From positions 1-64,000 of the forward strand of contig SZOZ01000003.1 in the NCBI GenBank assembly GCA_030263455.1: a DNA stretch of 64,000 nt, written 5' to 3'. The notes beneath the pieces were generated by a model. It was not told the DNA's origin and did no database searches. It was given only the letters and a program-made list of their open reading frames with translations. Numbering within the stretch: position 1 is the stretch's first letter; each line of letters opens with the position of its first letter. The position numbers and the translations under genes are program-made. Shown one piece after another: positions 25,346-34,045 of this stretch. Source of the stretch: Synechococcales cyanobacterium CNB. GTDB taxonomy: Bacteria > Planctomycetota > Phycisphaerae > Phycisphaerales > UBA1924.

Positions 25346-26374
25346 ATGCGCACGCGGATGGGATTGTTGGGCACGGCTGCCTGGGCGGCTCTGGCGTTCG
25401 CGGTTTCGAGCGTTCCGGCGACTTCACCGGCGGTCGCGCAGGACCGCTTGGTGAAGATTGATGGTTCGAGCACGGTCTTTCCCGTGACGGAGGCGGTGGC
25501 GGAGGAGTTCCAGAACTCGACGCGGGGTCGCGTCAAGGTGACGGTCGGCATCTCGGGGACGGGCGGGGGATTCAAGAAGTTCTGCCGGGGGGAAACGGAC
25601 ATCTCGAACGCGTCTCGTCCGATCATGGGGGGTGAGATGGCGCTGGCGCGCGAGAACGGGGTGGAGTACTTTGAGTTGCCGATCTGCTTCGACGCGATCA
25701 CGGTTGCGGTGCACAAGGACAACACGTGGGCGACCTCGATGACGGTCGAGGAGCTGAAGCGGTTGTGGGAGCCTGAAGCGCAGGGGAAGATCACGATGTG
25801 GAGCCAGGTCCGCGCCGGCTGGCCTGAGCACCGGATCGACCTGTTCGGTCCGGGGACGGATTCGGGGACGTTCGATTACTTCACCGAGGCGGTCGTGGGG
25901 AAGGCGAAGTCGAGCCGGGGCGATTTCACGGGGAGCGAGGACGACAACGTGCTGGTGCGTGGGATCGAGGGCAATCGGCACGCGCTGGGGTATCTGCCGT
26001 TCGCGTACTACGCGGAGAACACGAACCGTTTGCGCGCGGTGGCGATCGACTGGGAGCAGGACGAGCACGGTCCGATGCTGCCGGACATGGACAACGTGGT
26101 GAAGGGGCTGTACAACCCGCTGTCGCGGCCGCTCTTCCTGTACGTGAACAGGAACTCGTACGAGACGAAGCCGTGGGTGAAGCAGTTCGTGGACTTTTAT
26201 CTTGAGCACGCGGCGGAACTGGCTGAGGAGGTGAAGTATCTGCCGCTGCCGGCGCGTGCCTACGAGATGGCCCGGGATCGGCTACGCTCGGGGCAGACGG
26301 GCACGGCGTTCGGCGGCGAGCCGGAGGTTGGTGTTTCGGTCGAGGAGATTCTGAGCCGCCAGCCGACGCGGTGA
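25346..26374 (+). CDS. pstS: Phosphate ABC transporter substrate-binding protein PstS
   Basis: This is the extracytoplasmic phosphate-binding protein of the PstSCAB importer. A signal peptide ends near SPAVAQ (about residue 32). The mature start RLVKIDGSSTVFPVTEAVAEEF carries the phosphate-binding SSTVFP motif. ISGTGGGFKKFCRGETDISNASRP, in which GTGGG and the Ser/Asp contacts lie, is also present, as is FGPGTDSGTFDYF. The 342 residues are normal for the family. ATG 25346 has an AAGGAG ribosome site at 25334-25339. It is the first gene of pstSCAB, with a Pho-box-like element upstream and an intercistronic hairpin downstream. Confidence 0.97.
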   Translation: MRTRMGLLGTAAWAALAFAVSSVPATSPAVAQDRLVKIDGSSTVFPVTEAVAEEFQNSTRGRVKVTVGISGTGGGFKKFCRGETDISNASRPIMGGEMALARENGVEYFELPICFDAITVAVHKDNTWATSMTVEELKRLWEPEAQGKITMWSQVRAGWPEHRIDLFGPGTDSGTFDYFTEAVVGKAKSSRGDFTGSEDDNVLVRGIEGNRHALGYLPFAYYAENTNRLRAVAIDWEQDEHGPMLPDMDNVVKGLYNPLSRPLFLYVNRNSYETKPWVKQFVDFYLEHAAELAEEVKYLPLPARAYEMARDRLRSGQTGTAFGGEPEVGVSVEEILSRQPTR

Positions 26375-26382
26375 GGCAAGCG

Positions 26383-26397
26383 GGGGCGGATCGCCCC
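26383..26397 (+). other. Intercistronic hairpin between pstS and pstC
   Basis: GGGGCG, loop GAT, CGCCCC form a compact stem just after the pstS stop. Such stems behind binding-protein genes often stabilise the upstream mRNA or attenuate the permease genes; here that is inference. No T-run follows. Confidence 0.4.
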
Positions 26398-26405
26398 GGA
26401 GCGAG

Positions 26406-27392
26406 ATGGTGGAGCCGCGGGAAGCCGCAGATGCCGCGAAGCCGGTCCAGCGATCGGTGCCGCACGCCGATGCAGCGGCCGTGCTGCGGTTGCGGCGGGC
26501 GGTGGTGGACCGGGCGATGCAGTGCGTGCTCGCGCTGGCTGCGGCGTCGTCGATCGCGGTGACGCTGGGGATCGTGTACATCCTGATCTCGGAGTCGGTG
26601 CCGTTCTTCCGTGCGGTGGGGGTGAAGGACTTTCTGACGGACACGATGTGGACGCCGCAGTTCGCGGTGCCGCGGTACGGGATCGTTCCGCTGCTGATGG
26701 GTACGCTGGTGACGACGATGGTCGCGCTTGCGGTGGCGTTGCCGGTGGGGAGCGTCATTGCGATCTGGCTGAGCGAGTTCGCACCGGCGCGCCTGCGCGA
26801 GACGGTGAAGCCGGTGCTGGAGTTGCTGGCGGCGGTTCCGACGGTGGTGTACGGGTATTTTGCGCTGCTCTTCGTGACGCCGCTGCTGCAGCGGATGTGG
26901 CCGGGCCTGCCGACGTTCAACATGCTGGGGGCGGGTCTGGTGATGGGGATCATGATCATCCCGTACGTGAGTTCGCTGAGCGAGGACGCGATGCGTGCGG
27001 TGCCGATGCTGCTGCGTGAGGGTTCGTTCGCGGTGGGTGGGAACAAGATCGTGACGGCGATGCGGGTGGTGTTCCCGGCGGCGTTCTCGGGGATCGCGGC
27101 GGCATACGTGCTGGGCATCTCGCGTGCGGTGGGTGAGACGATGATCGTGGCGGTGGCGGCGGGCCAGCAGCCGCTGAGCATCGACCCGGCGCGTCCGCTG
27201 GACGCCGTGAATCCCGGGCAGCCCGGGGCGACGATCACGGCGTTCATCGTGTCGGTGAGCCTGGGGGACGTGCAGCACGGGGAGATCGGGTATCAGGCGA
27301 TCTTCGCGGCGGGGCTGACGCTGTTCGTGGCGACGCTGGGATTCAACGTGGCGGGGTACCTGCTCCGCAAGCGATTCAGGCAGGCGTACTGA
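26406..27392 (+). CDS. pstC: Phosphate ABC transporter permease PstC
   Basis: This is one of the two inner-membrane permeases of the phosphate importer. The 328 residues hold six predicted membrane helices. The first (VLALAAASSIAVTLGIVYILI) is followed by the typical SVPFFRAVGVKDFLTDTMW loop. The PstC signatures WTPQFAVPRYGIVPLLMGT, LAAVPTVVYGYFALLFV and the EAA-type loop with SEDAMRAVPMLLREGS are present. AISRAVGETMIVAVAAGQ-type residues follow (seen as GISRAVGETMIVAVAAGQQ). The start codon is ATG 26406, and pstA begins 4 bp after the stop. Confidence 0.96.
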   Translation: MVEPREAADAAKPVQRSVPHADAAAVLRLRRAVVDRAMQCVLALAAASSIAVTLGIVYILISESVPFFRAVGVKDFLTDTMWTPQFAVPRYGIVPLLMGTLVTTMVALAVALPVGSVIAIWLSEFAPARLRETVKPVLELLAAVPTVVYGYFALLFVTPLLQRMWPGLPTFNMLGAGLVMGIMIIPYVSSLSEDAMRAVPMLLREGSFAVGGNKIVTAMRVVFPAAFSGIAAAYVLGISRAVGETMIVAVAAGQQPLSIDPARPLDAVNPGQPGATITAFIVSVSLGDVQHGEIGYQAIFAAGLTLFVATLGFNVAGYLLRKRFRQAY

Positions 27393-27395
27393 CGC

Positions 27396-28322
27396 ATGAC
27401 CCCGATTGAGCGCACCATCCGGTTCCGGCGGTACCAGGACCTCGGGTTCCAGGCGCTCGGGGCGTCGCTGACGGTGATTGCGCTGCTGGTGCTGGGGGCG
27501 TTGCTGCTCGACCTGACGAGGACCGGTCTCGGGCGGCTGTCGTGGAGTTTTCTGACATCGTTTCCGTCGCGAAAGGCGGAGCAGGCGGGCATCGCGTCGG
27601 CGATCGTCGGATCGTTCTACGTGATGCTGGTGACGGCGTTCACGGCGATCCCGCTTGGGGTGGCTGCGGGCGTGTTTCTCGAGGAATACAGCCGTCGGAA
27701 CTGGTTCACGGCGATCATCGAGATCAACATCGCGAACCTTGCGGGGGTGCCGTCGATCGTGTACGGGCTGATGGCGCTCAGCTTGTTCGTGTACACGTTC
27801 GGGCTTGGCGAGAGCATCCTGGCGGGGGGGCTGACGCTGGCGTTGCTGATTCTTCCGATCGTGATCGTGGCGACGCGCGAGGCGCTGCGGTCGATCCCGC
27901 AGCACATCCGGGAGGCGGCGTACGCGATGGGTGCGACGCGGTGGCAGGTGGTGCGGCACCACCTGCTGCCGTACTCGACCGGTGGTATTGCGACGGGTGT
28001 GATCATCGCGTTGTCGCGAGCGATCGGTGAGACGGCGCCGCTGATCACGATCGGGGCGTTGACGTTCATCGCGTTCCTGCCGCCGACGCCGTTCGCGCCG
28101 CGTCCGGAGGAGGATGGCGGGGGGCTGTACGGACCGTTCGAGTGGCTGGATTCGGGGTTCACGGTGCTGCCGATCCAGATGTTCAACTGGGTGTCGAGGC
28201 CCGGGGAGGCGTTCCTTGCGAACGCGGCGGCCGCCGGGATCGTGCTGATCGTGGCTACGCTGGGACTGAACGCCCTGGCGATCGTGGTCCGCAACCGGAT
28301 GAGGAGGCGGATCCGATGGTGA
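27396..28322 (+). CDS. pstA: Phosphate ABC transporter permease PstA
   Basis: This is the second permease of the Pst importer, 308 residues. After an N-terminal helix it shows [20 protein letters not shown] and then the family markers [18 protein letters not shown] and [39 protein letters not shown] is the EAA loop that contacts PstB, and [17 protein letters not shown] follows. The start ATG follows pstC by 3 bp, and the stop overlaps the pstB start region by 7 bp, so PstA and PstB are coupled. Confidence 0.96.
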   Translation: MTPIERTIRFRRYQDLGFQALGASLTVIALLVLGALLLDLTRTGLGRLSWSFLTSFPSRKAEQAGIASAIVGSFYVMLVTAFTAIPLGVAAGVFLEEYSRRNWFTAIIEINIANLAGVPSIVYGLMALSLFVYTFGLGESILAGGLTLALLILPIVIVATREALRSIPQHIREAAYAMGATRWQVVRHHLLPYSTGGIATGVIIALSRAIGETAPLITIGALTFIAFLPPTPFAPRPEEDGGGLYGPFEWLDSGFTVLPIQMFNWVSRPGEAFLANAAAAGIVLIVATLGLNALAIVVRNRMRRRIRW

Positions 28323-29200
28323 CGGCAGGACTGGAGACGATGGACCGCCCCGTGGCACAGCAGATGGAGACTCGTGAGGCGTCGCTGCGCGAGGCGTGGT
28401 CGGCGTGGCCTGGGGTGGCGTCGGGCCGGCACGTCCCGCCGCCGATCAAGGCGGACGTTCGCGCACTGAGTTTCTGGTACGGGAGGGTGCAGGCGGTGAA
28501 GAACGTGTCGATCCCGATCGCGGATCGGCGTGTGACCGCGCTGATCGGTCCTTCGGGGTGCGGGAAGACGACACTGCTGCGGTGCTTCAACCGGATGCAC
28601 GACCTGTACCGGAACACGCGGTACGCGGGGCAGATTGTGCTGCACCCGAGCGGGACGGACATCATCGACCGGCGAGTCAACCCGATCGAGATGCGGATGC
28701 GGATCGGGATGGTTTTTCAGAAGCCCAACCCGTTCCCGAAGTCGATCTTCGAGAACGTGGCGTTCGGGCTTCGGATGAAGGGTGTTCGTGGCCGGTCGGA
28801 GATCGCGGACCGTGTGGAGGCGGCGATCCGGGCGGCGGCGTTGTGGGACGAGGTGTCGGACCGGCTTCGCAAGCCGGCGTATGACCTGTCGGGCGGTCAG
28901 CAGCAGCGGCTGTGCATCGCGAGGGCGTTGGCGACGGAGCCGGAGATGGTGCTGTTCGACGAGCCGACCTCCGCGCTGGACCCGGTGGCGACGGCCCGGA
29001 TCGAGGAACTGGTGCAGTCGCTGAAGGAGCGTGTGACGGTGCTGATCGTGACGCACAACATGCAGCAGGCCGGGCGTGTGTCGGACTTCACGGCGTTCAT
29101 GTACCTCGGGGAGATGGTGGAGTTCGACCGGACGGAGAAGGTGTTCCAGAACCCCGGCAAGCAACTGACGGAGCAGTACATCAGCGGGCGGTTCGGGTGA
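28316..29200 (+). CDS. pstB: Phosphate ABC transporter ATPase PstB
   Basis: This is the cytoplasmic ATPase of the phosphate importer. Walker A is GPSGCGKTT (about residue 80). The PstB-specific stretch is [11 protein letters not shown], and [19 protein letters not shown] is the Q-loop. The signature [16 protein letters not shown] and Walker [13 protein letters not shown] follow, and the H-loop is [15 protein letters not shown]. The 294 residues include an N-terminal extension of about 45 residues beyond a normal PstB (about 250). No phoU follows; the next gene is sucA. ATG 28316 overlaps pstA. Confidence 0.97.
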   Translation: MVTAGLETMDRPVAQQMETREASLREAWSAWPGVASGRHVPPPIKADVRALSFWYGRVQAVKNVSIPIADRRVTALIGPSGCGKTTLLRCFNRMHDLYRNTRYAGQIVLHPSGTDIIDRRVNPIEMRMRIGMVFQKPNPFPKSIFENVAFGLRMKGVRGRSEIADRVEAAIRAAALWDEVSDRLRKPAYDLSGGQQQRLCIARALATEPEMVLFDEPTSALDPVATARIEELVQSLKERVTVLIVTHNMQQAGRVSDFTAFMYLGEMVEFDRTEKVFQNPGKQLTEQYISGRFG

Positions 29201-29207
29201 GCGTGCG

Positions 29208-29222
29208 GCCCCGTCCGGGGGC
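29208..29222 (+). terminator. Weak terminator-like hairpin after pstB
   Basis: GCCCC and GGGGGC-type arms flank a GTCC loop 8 bp after the pstB stop, followed only by a short GGTTTG. It is GC-rich and compact but lacks a proper T-run, so termination is uncertain. Confidence 0.3.
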
Positions 29223-29285
29223 GGTTTGCGGGGGAAGCGGGGGGCAGTTCGGCAGTCGCGGCCCGTTGTTGCCGATACCTTCGCC

Positions 29286-29291
29286 TACTAT
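29286..29291 (+). promoter_or_regulatory. Candidate -10 element upstream of sucA
   Basis: TACTAT is followed by CCCGGA and an ATG at 29298, again exactly 6 nt after the hexamer. No good -35 is visible. It would produce a leaderless transcript starting at a short upstream ORF. Confidence 0.4.
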
Positions 29292-29297
29292 CCCGGA

Positions 29298-29351
29298 ATG
29301 CCCGGGGGCGACCGTGCGGCCGTCCTCCGGCCCTCCCACAGGGATTCGTGA
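29298..29351 (+). CDS. Possible 17-codon leaderless upstream ORF coupled to sucA
   Basis: ATG 29298 opens a 17-residue frame (MPGGDRAAVLRPSHRDS). Its TGA at 29349-29351 overlaps the sucA ATG by one base (TGATG), a standard geometry for translational coupling. It begins where transcription from TACTAT would start. It contains no regulatory amino-acid run. Support is geometric only. Confidence 0.35.
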   Translation: MPGGDRAAVLRPSHRDS

Positions 29352-32212
29352 TGAGCCTCCCGCCCAGAGCCGTGTCCCCCTCCGTGAACGGGTGGAACGC
29401 CCCCTACCTCGACGCTGAGTACGAGCGGTACCGGCGCGACCCTGGGTCGGTGTCGCCCGAGTCGCGGGCGTTCTTTGCCGGGTTCGAGTTGGCATTGGCG
29501 GGTTCTCCGCCGTCGTCGTCGGTGCAGCAGCCGGCGGTCGGGCACGCCTCGCCGTTCCAAGTCGCGGTGGACCGCTTGATCGAGTCGTACCGGGTGATGG
29601 GGCACATGGCGGCGCGGCTGGACCCGTTCGGTCGTGAGAGGGAGCGGCCGGTCGCTCTTTCGCTGGGGCACCACGGGTTGAGCGAGGCGGACCTTGACCG
29701 GCCCGCGGACGCGAGCGCGATCGGGATGGCGGCGGCGACCCCGCTGCGTGAGATCGTTGCGAGGCTGGAGGAGACGTACTGCGGCTCGACGGGCGCGGAG
29801 TTCATGCACATCCAGACGGTGGAGGAGCGTGAGTGGCTGCTGGCGTGGTTCGAGAGCCGTCGCGGCCGGATCGAGTTGACGCATGGTGAGCGTGCGCACG
29901 TTCTGGCGCAGTTGCTGGCGTCGGAGCAGTTCGAGAACTTCACGGCGAAGCGTTACCCCGGGGACAAACGGTTCAGCCTGGAGGGTGGCGAGTCGCTGAT
30001 CCCGCTGCTGGACCGGCTCGCGGAAGCGAGCACGGAGCTCGGGGTCGAGGAGATCGTGCTCGGGATGGCGCACCGCGGGCGTCTGAACGTGCTGAACAAC
30101 ATCCTGGGGAAGACTTACGCGCAGATTTTCACGGAGTTCGAGGACAACTGGGAGCAGGACTTCGCGGACGGTGGCGGGGACGTGAAGTACCACCGGGGCT
30201 ACTCCGGTACGCGGCAGTTCGGGAACGGCCGGATGCTGCACCTTGCGATGGCGAGCAACCCGAGCCACCTGGAGGCGGTGGACCCGATCGTGCTGGGGCG
30301 GTGCCGGGCGAAGCAGCGTCTGCGGGGTGACACGGAACGGCGTCGGGTGATCCCCGCGCTGGTGCACGGCGACGCGGCGATCGCGGGGCAGGGGATCGTG
30401 GCGGAGTGCCTGAACCTGTCGCAGCTGGAGGGGTACACGACGGGGGGGACAATCCACGTGGTCGTGAACAACATGATCGGGTTCACGACGCTGCCGGAGG
30501 ACGGGCGGTCTTCGCGGTACTGCACGGACGTGGCGAAGTTCGTCGAGGCGCCGGTGCTGCACGTGAACGGGGAAGACCCGGAGGCGTGCGTCGCGGCGGC
30601 GCAGCTGGCGATCGAGTACCGTCAGCGGTTCCGCAAGGACGTGTTCATCGACATGTGGTGCTACCGGCGGTACGGGCACAACGAGCAGGATGAGGCCTCG
30701 TTCACGCAGCCGGTGATGGCGGCGCTGATCAAGCGGAAGCCGAGCGTGCTGAAGGTGTACGCGGAGCGGCTGCTGGCGGAGGGGGTGATCAACGAGGCGG
30801 ATATGGAGGCGATCCGCCAGCAGCTGGACGAAGCGCTGGAGAAGGCGCAGGAGGCGGCGAAGAGTTCGCCGTATGACCCGACGATCGACCCGGGGAGCGC
30901 TCGGTGGTCGGGGCTTCAGCCGCGGTACTCGCACGATCCGGTGGAGACGGGTGCGAAGCGGGAGTTGATCGAGCGTGTGTGCGCGGGGCTGGCGAGGGTG
31001 CCCGAGGGCTTCCGGGTGAACCCGAAGCTGAAGCGGCTGCTGGAGTCGCGAGCGCAGCTGCCGAAGACGGGTGAGATCAGTTACGCGGACGCGGAGTCGC
31101 TGGCGTTTGGTACGCTGCTGCTTGAGGGCGTGGCGATCCGTTTGAGCGGGCAGGACAGCCGGCGGGGGACGTTCAGCCACCGGCACGCTGTTCTGCGTGA
31201 CTTCGAGACGGCCGAGCCGTACACGCCGCTGAACAACATGCTCCCGCTGTGGGAGCCTGGAGCGGGCGAGCCGTTCGCGCTCGGGAAGCAGCAGGCGCGG
31301 TTCTGCGTGTACGACAGCCCGCTGTCCGAGGTGTCGGTGATGGGTTTCGACTACGGGTACTCGCTCGCGGACCCGAACATGCTGGTGATCTGGGAGGCGC
31401 AGTTCGGGGACTTCGCGAACGGGGCGCAGGTGATCATCGACCAGTTCCTGGCGTCGGCGGAGAGCAAGTGGGAGCGGTGGTCGGGGCTGGTGCTGCTGCT
31501 TCCGCACGGGTACGAGGGAGCGGGTCCGGAGCATTCGTCGGCGCGTGTGGAGCGTTTCCTGACGCTGTGCGCGGGCGGGAACATGCAGGTCGTGTACCCA
31601 TCGACGGCGGCGCAGATATTCCATCTGCTGCGTCGGCAGGTGAAGCGTGCGTTCCGCAAGCCGCTGGTGGTGCTGACGCCGAAGAGCCTGCTGCGCAAGG
31701 TGACGAGCACGATCGACGAGTTGGAGCGTGGTCGGTTCCTGGAGGTGATCGACGACCCGGCGTTCGAGGGGCCGAAGGCGGCGGACCGCAAGGGCGTGAC
31801 GCGTGTGATCCTTTGCACCGGGAAGTTCTATTTCGAGTTGGAGGAGCGTCGTCGTGAGCTTGGTCGGACGGACATCGCGCTCGTTCGGCTTGAGCAGTTC
31901 TACCCGTTCCACCGGGACATGCTGAAGGGCATCCTGGACCGCTACCCGGCATCGGCGGAGGTGGCGTGGGCGCAGGAAGAGCCCCGGAACGCGGGGGCGG
32001 CGATGTTCGTGATGGATCGGCTGCGCGAGGAGCTGGGGATCACGGCGAAGTACCTCGGGCGTGAGGCCAGCCCGACGCCTGCGGTCGGCTCGAAGCGGAT
32101 TCACGCGGTCGAGCAGGAGTCGATACTTTCGCGTGCGGTGGGGCCGAGGCCCGTGGAGAAATCGGGGGATGCGCCGCCGGCGCAGACGAAGCCCGTCGCC
32201 GCCGGTGCATGA
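29351..32212 (+). CDS. sucA: 2-oxoglutarate dehydrogenase E1 component SucA
   Basis: This is the thiamine-diphosphate-dependent E1 of the 2-oxoglutarate dehydrogenase complex in the TCA cycle. The 953 residues are a normal length. The N-terminus has the E1o motif WNAPYLDAEYERYRRDPGSV. Then come DPFG near residue 95, EFMHIQTVEEREWL, GMAHRGRLNVLNNILGK (active-site His), the TPP-binding GDAAIAGQGIVAECLNLS, NNMIGFTT and MWCYRRYGHNEQDE. The transketolase-like half has GTFSHRHAVL and LLPHGYEGAGPEHSSARVER. The end MLKGILDRYPASAEVAWAQE is also typical. The E2 gene follows 55 bp downstream; no E3 is in the window. A 17-codon uORF may couple its translation. Confidence 0.97.
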   Translation: MSLPPRAVSPSVNGWNAPYLDAEYERYRRDPGSVSPESRAFFAGFELALAGSPPSSSVQQPAVGHASPFQVAVDRLIESYRVMGHMAARLDPFGRERERPVALSLGHHGLSEADLDRPADASAIGMAAATPLREIVARLEETYCGSTGAEFMHIQTVEEREWLLAWFESRRGRIELTHGERAHVLAQLLASEQFENFTAKRYPGDKRFSLEGGESLIPLLDRLAEASTELGVEEIVLGMAHRGRLNVLNNILGKTYAQIFTEFEDNWEQDFADGGGDVKYHRGYSGTRQFGNGRMLHLAMASNPSHLEAVDPIVLGRCRAKQRLRGDTERRRVIPALVHGDAAIAGQGIVAECLNLSQLEGYTTGGTIHVVVNNMIGFTTLPEDGRSSRYCTDVAKFVEAPVLHVNGEDPEACVAAAQLAIEYRQRFRKDVFIDMWCYRRYGHNEQDEASFTQPVMAALIKRKPSVLKVYAERLLAEGVINEADMEAIRQQLDEALEKAQEAAKSSPYDPTIDPGSARWSGLQPRYSHDPVETGAKRELIERVCAGLARVPEGFRVNPKLKRLLESRAQLPKTGEISYADAESLAFGTLLLEGVAIRLSGQDSRRGTFSHRHAVLRDFETAEPYTPLNNMLPLWEPGAGEPFALGKQQARFCVYDSPLSEVSVMGFDYGYSLADPNMLVIWEAQFGDFANGAQVIIDQFLASAESKWERWSGLVLLLPHGYEGAGPEHSSARVERFLTLCAGGNMQVVYPSTAAQIFHLLRRQVKRAFRKPLVVLTPKSLLRKVTSTIDELERGRFLEVIDDPAFEGPKAADRKGVTRVILCTGKFYFELEERRRELGRTDIALVRLEQFYPFHRDMLKGILDRYPASAEVAWAQEEPRNAGAAMFVMDRLREELGITAKYLGREASPTPAVGSKRIHAVEQESILSRAVGPRPVEKSGDAPPAQTKPVAAGA

Positions 32213-32267
32213 CGCCCGGGCTGGGAGCCTCTACGCTCAAGACCCCGTCGAGACAGGGACGATCCTC

Positions 32268-33536
32268 ATGCCGGTGGATATCGTGATTCCGAACGTTGGC
32301 GAGTCGGTGACGAGCGGCGTGATCGCGTCGTGGCGTCGTGCGGAGGGGGACTTCGTGCAGCGCGACGAGCCTGTGCTGGACCTCGAGACGGACAAGATCA
32401 CGATGGAGGTGACGGCTCCGGCGTCGGGCGTGCTGCACCACGCGGCGAAGGAGGGCGATGAGGTCGGGATCGGCGCGGTGGTGGGTACGGTGGATGAATC
32501 GGCCAAGCCGGCGGGGGGGAAGCCGGAGCCGGCCGAGGCGCCGAAGGCGGCATCGAAACCTGTGGAGGCGAAAGCGGAAGCGCCGAAGTCCGGGGCGGCC
32601 GCGCCGGTGGCGGTTCCTCCGGAACGCCCTCGCACGACGCCGCTGGCGGAGAAGATGGCGGAGGAGTTGGGGGTCGATCTGTCGCGCATCGTCGGGACTG
32701 GCGCTGGCGGGCGCATCCGCGAGCAGGACGTGCTTGCGGCGGTGCAGTCGCGAGGGCCTGGTGTGGCTTCGGGTGTGGCGTCCGGGGCGGCCCCCTCGGG
32801 CGGGGAGGCGTCGCGCGTGGTGTCGCGTGAGCGGATGAGTCCGCTGCGGCAGCGGATCGCGGCGCGGCTGGTGGAGGCGCAGCACACGGCGGCGATGCTG
32901 ACGACCTTCAACGAGTGCGACATGACGGCTGTCATGGAGCTCCGCAAGCGGTACAAGGAGTCGTTCGAGAAGAAGCACGGGGTTGGGCTGGGGTTCATGT
33001 CGTTCTTCGTTCGTGCGGCGGTGAGCGCGCTGCGGGCGTTCCCGCTGGTGAACGCGTCGATCGTGACGGATGAGGAGGGCAGGCCCGCGATCGAGAAGCA
33101 CGACTACTGCGACATCGCGCTGGCTGTCGCCAGCCCGAAGGGCCTGGTGGTGCCGGTGGTTCGGAACGCGGAGCGGCTTTCGTTCGCGGAGATCGAGGCG
33201 AAGGTGAAGGACTTCGCGGTCCGGGCACGGGACGGGAAGCTCGAGCTGAGCGAGTTGCAGGGAGGGACGTTCACGATCACGAACGGTGGGGTGTTCGGGA
33301 GCCTGCTCTCGACGCCGATCCTGAACCCGCCGCAGTCGGCGATTCTCGGGATGCACGCCATACGGAACCGTCCGGTGGAGCACCCGGAGCGTCCGGGTGA
33401 GATCGCGCTGCGTCCGATGATGTACCTCGCGTTGAGTTACGACCACCGGATCGTGGACGGCGCGGAGGCGGTGTCGTTCCTGGTGCGTATCCGTGAGGGG
33501 ATCGAGCGTCCTGAGCGGCTGATGCTGGACCTGTGA
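32268..33536 (+). CDS. sucB: Dihydrolipoamide succinyltransferase (2-oxoglutarate dehydrogenase E2)
   Basis: This is the core E2 enzyme that transfers succinyl groups to CoA. Residues 1-75 form a lipoyl domain starting MPVDIVIPNVGESVTSG, with the lipoylated Lys in LETDKITMEV. An Ala/Pro/Lys-rich linker follows. The peripheral subunit-binding domain is TTPLAEKMAEELGVDLSRIV with GTGAGGRI (about residues 122-160). The catalytic acyltransferase domain ends in SYDHRIVDGAEAVSFL with the HxxxDG motif. The 422 residues match SucB. ATG 32268 is the natural start of the lipoyl domain. The gene converges on the tyrosine phosphatase gene with 2 bp between the ends. Confidence 0.97.
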   Translation: MPVDIVIPNVGESVTSGVIASWRRAEGDFVQRDEPVLDLETDKITMEVTAPASGVLHHAAKEGDEVGIGAVVGTVDESAKPAGGKPEPAEAPKAASKPVEAKAEAPKSGAAAPVAVPPERPRTTPLAEKMAEELGVDLSRIVGTGAGGRIREQDVLAAVQSRGPGVASGVASGAAPSGGEASRVVSRERMSPLRQRIAARLVEAQHTAAMLTTFNECDMTAVMELRKRYKESFEKKHGVGLGFMSFFVRAAVSALRAFPLVNASIVTDEEGRPAIEKHDYCDIALAVASPKGLVVPVVRNAERLSFAEIEAKVKDFAVRARDGKLELSELQGGTFTITNGGVFGSLLSTPILNPPQSAILGMHAIRNRPVEHPERPGEIALRPMMYLALSYDHRIVDGAEAVSFLVRIREGIERPERLMLDL

Positions 33537-33538
33537 AG

Positions 33539-34045
33539 TCAGGCGTGGTTGGGGGCGATGCGGTCGAGCAGGCCGTGGCAGGATCGCGTGAGCATGTCAT
33601 AGACGTGCTGGAAGCCGTCGGGGCCGCCGTAGTAGGGGTCGGGGACGTCGAGTTCGCATTCCGGCGCGCCGTGGAGCGAGGGGTCGAAGGAGCGCACGAG
33701 GCGGACGCGGGTTTCGGGCGCGCCGGCGTCGAGGAGATGGTCGCGGTTCGAGCGGTCCATGGGGAGGATGAGTTCGAAGCGCTGGAAGTCGGTGCGGGGG
33801 TCGAGCCGGCGTGCGATGGAGACGAGTTTGACACCGTTGGCGCGGGCGACGGCTGCGGCGCGTGCGTCGGGGCGTTCGCCGACGTGCCACGCGCCGGTGC
33901 CGCAGGAATCGACCTCGAATCGGTCGCGCAGGCCGCGTGCATGAGCGAGGTGGAGGAAGATGCCCTCGGCGAGCGGGGATCGGCAGATGTTGCCGAGGCA
34001 GACGAAGAGGAGCGAGCGTGGCGGCGTTTCGTGGTTCGCGCTCAT
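33539..34045 (-). CDS. Low-molecular-weight protein tyrosine phosphatase
   Basis: The P-loop LLFVCLGNICRSPLAEG lies at residues ~12-28 with the CX5R catalytic signature, and the DPYY-type general-acid loop (VPDPYYGG) is near residue 140, so it should be an active LMW-PTP. The 168 residues are typical. Such enzymes often dephosphorylate tyrosine kinases or sugar-transferases of polysaccharide export. It is the last gene of a four-gene overlapping minus-strand operon. Its start overlaps the upstream glycosyltransferase-like gene by 4 bp, which supports a surface-polysaccharide link. Arsenate reductase is an alternative within the fold but lacks support here. Confidence 0.93.
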   Translation of the reverse strand: MSANHETPPRSLLFVCLGNICRSPLAEGIFLHLAHARGLRDRFEVDSCGTGAWHVGERPDARAAAVARANGVKLVSIARRLDPRTDFQRFELILPMDRSNRDHLLDAGAPETRVRLVRSFDPSLHGAPECELDVPDPYYGGPDGFQHVYDMLTRSCHGLLDRIAPNHA

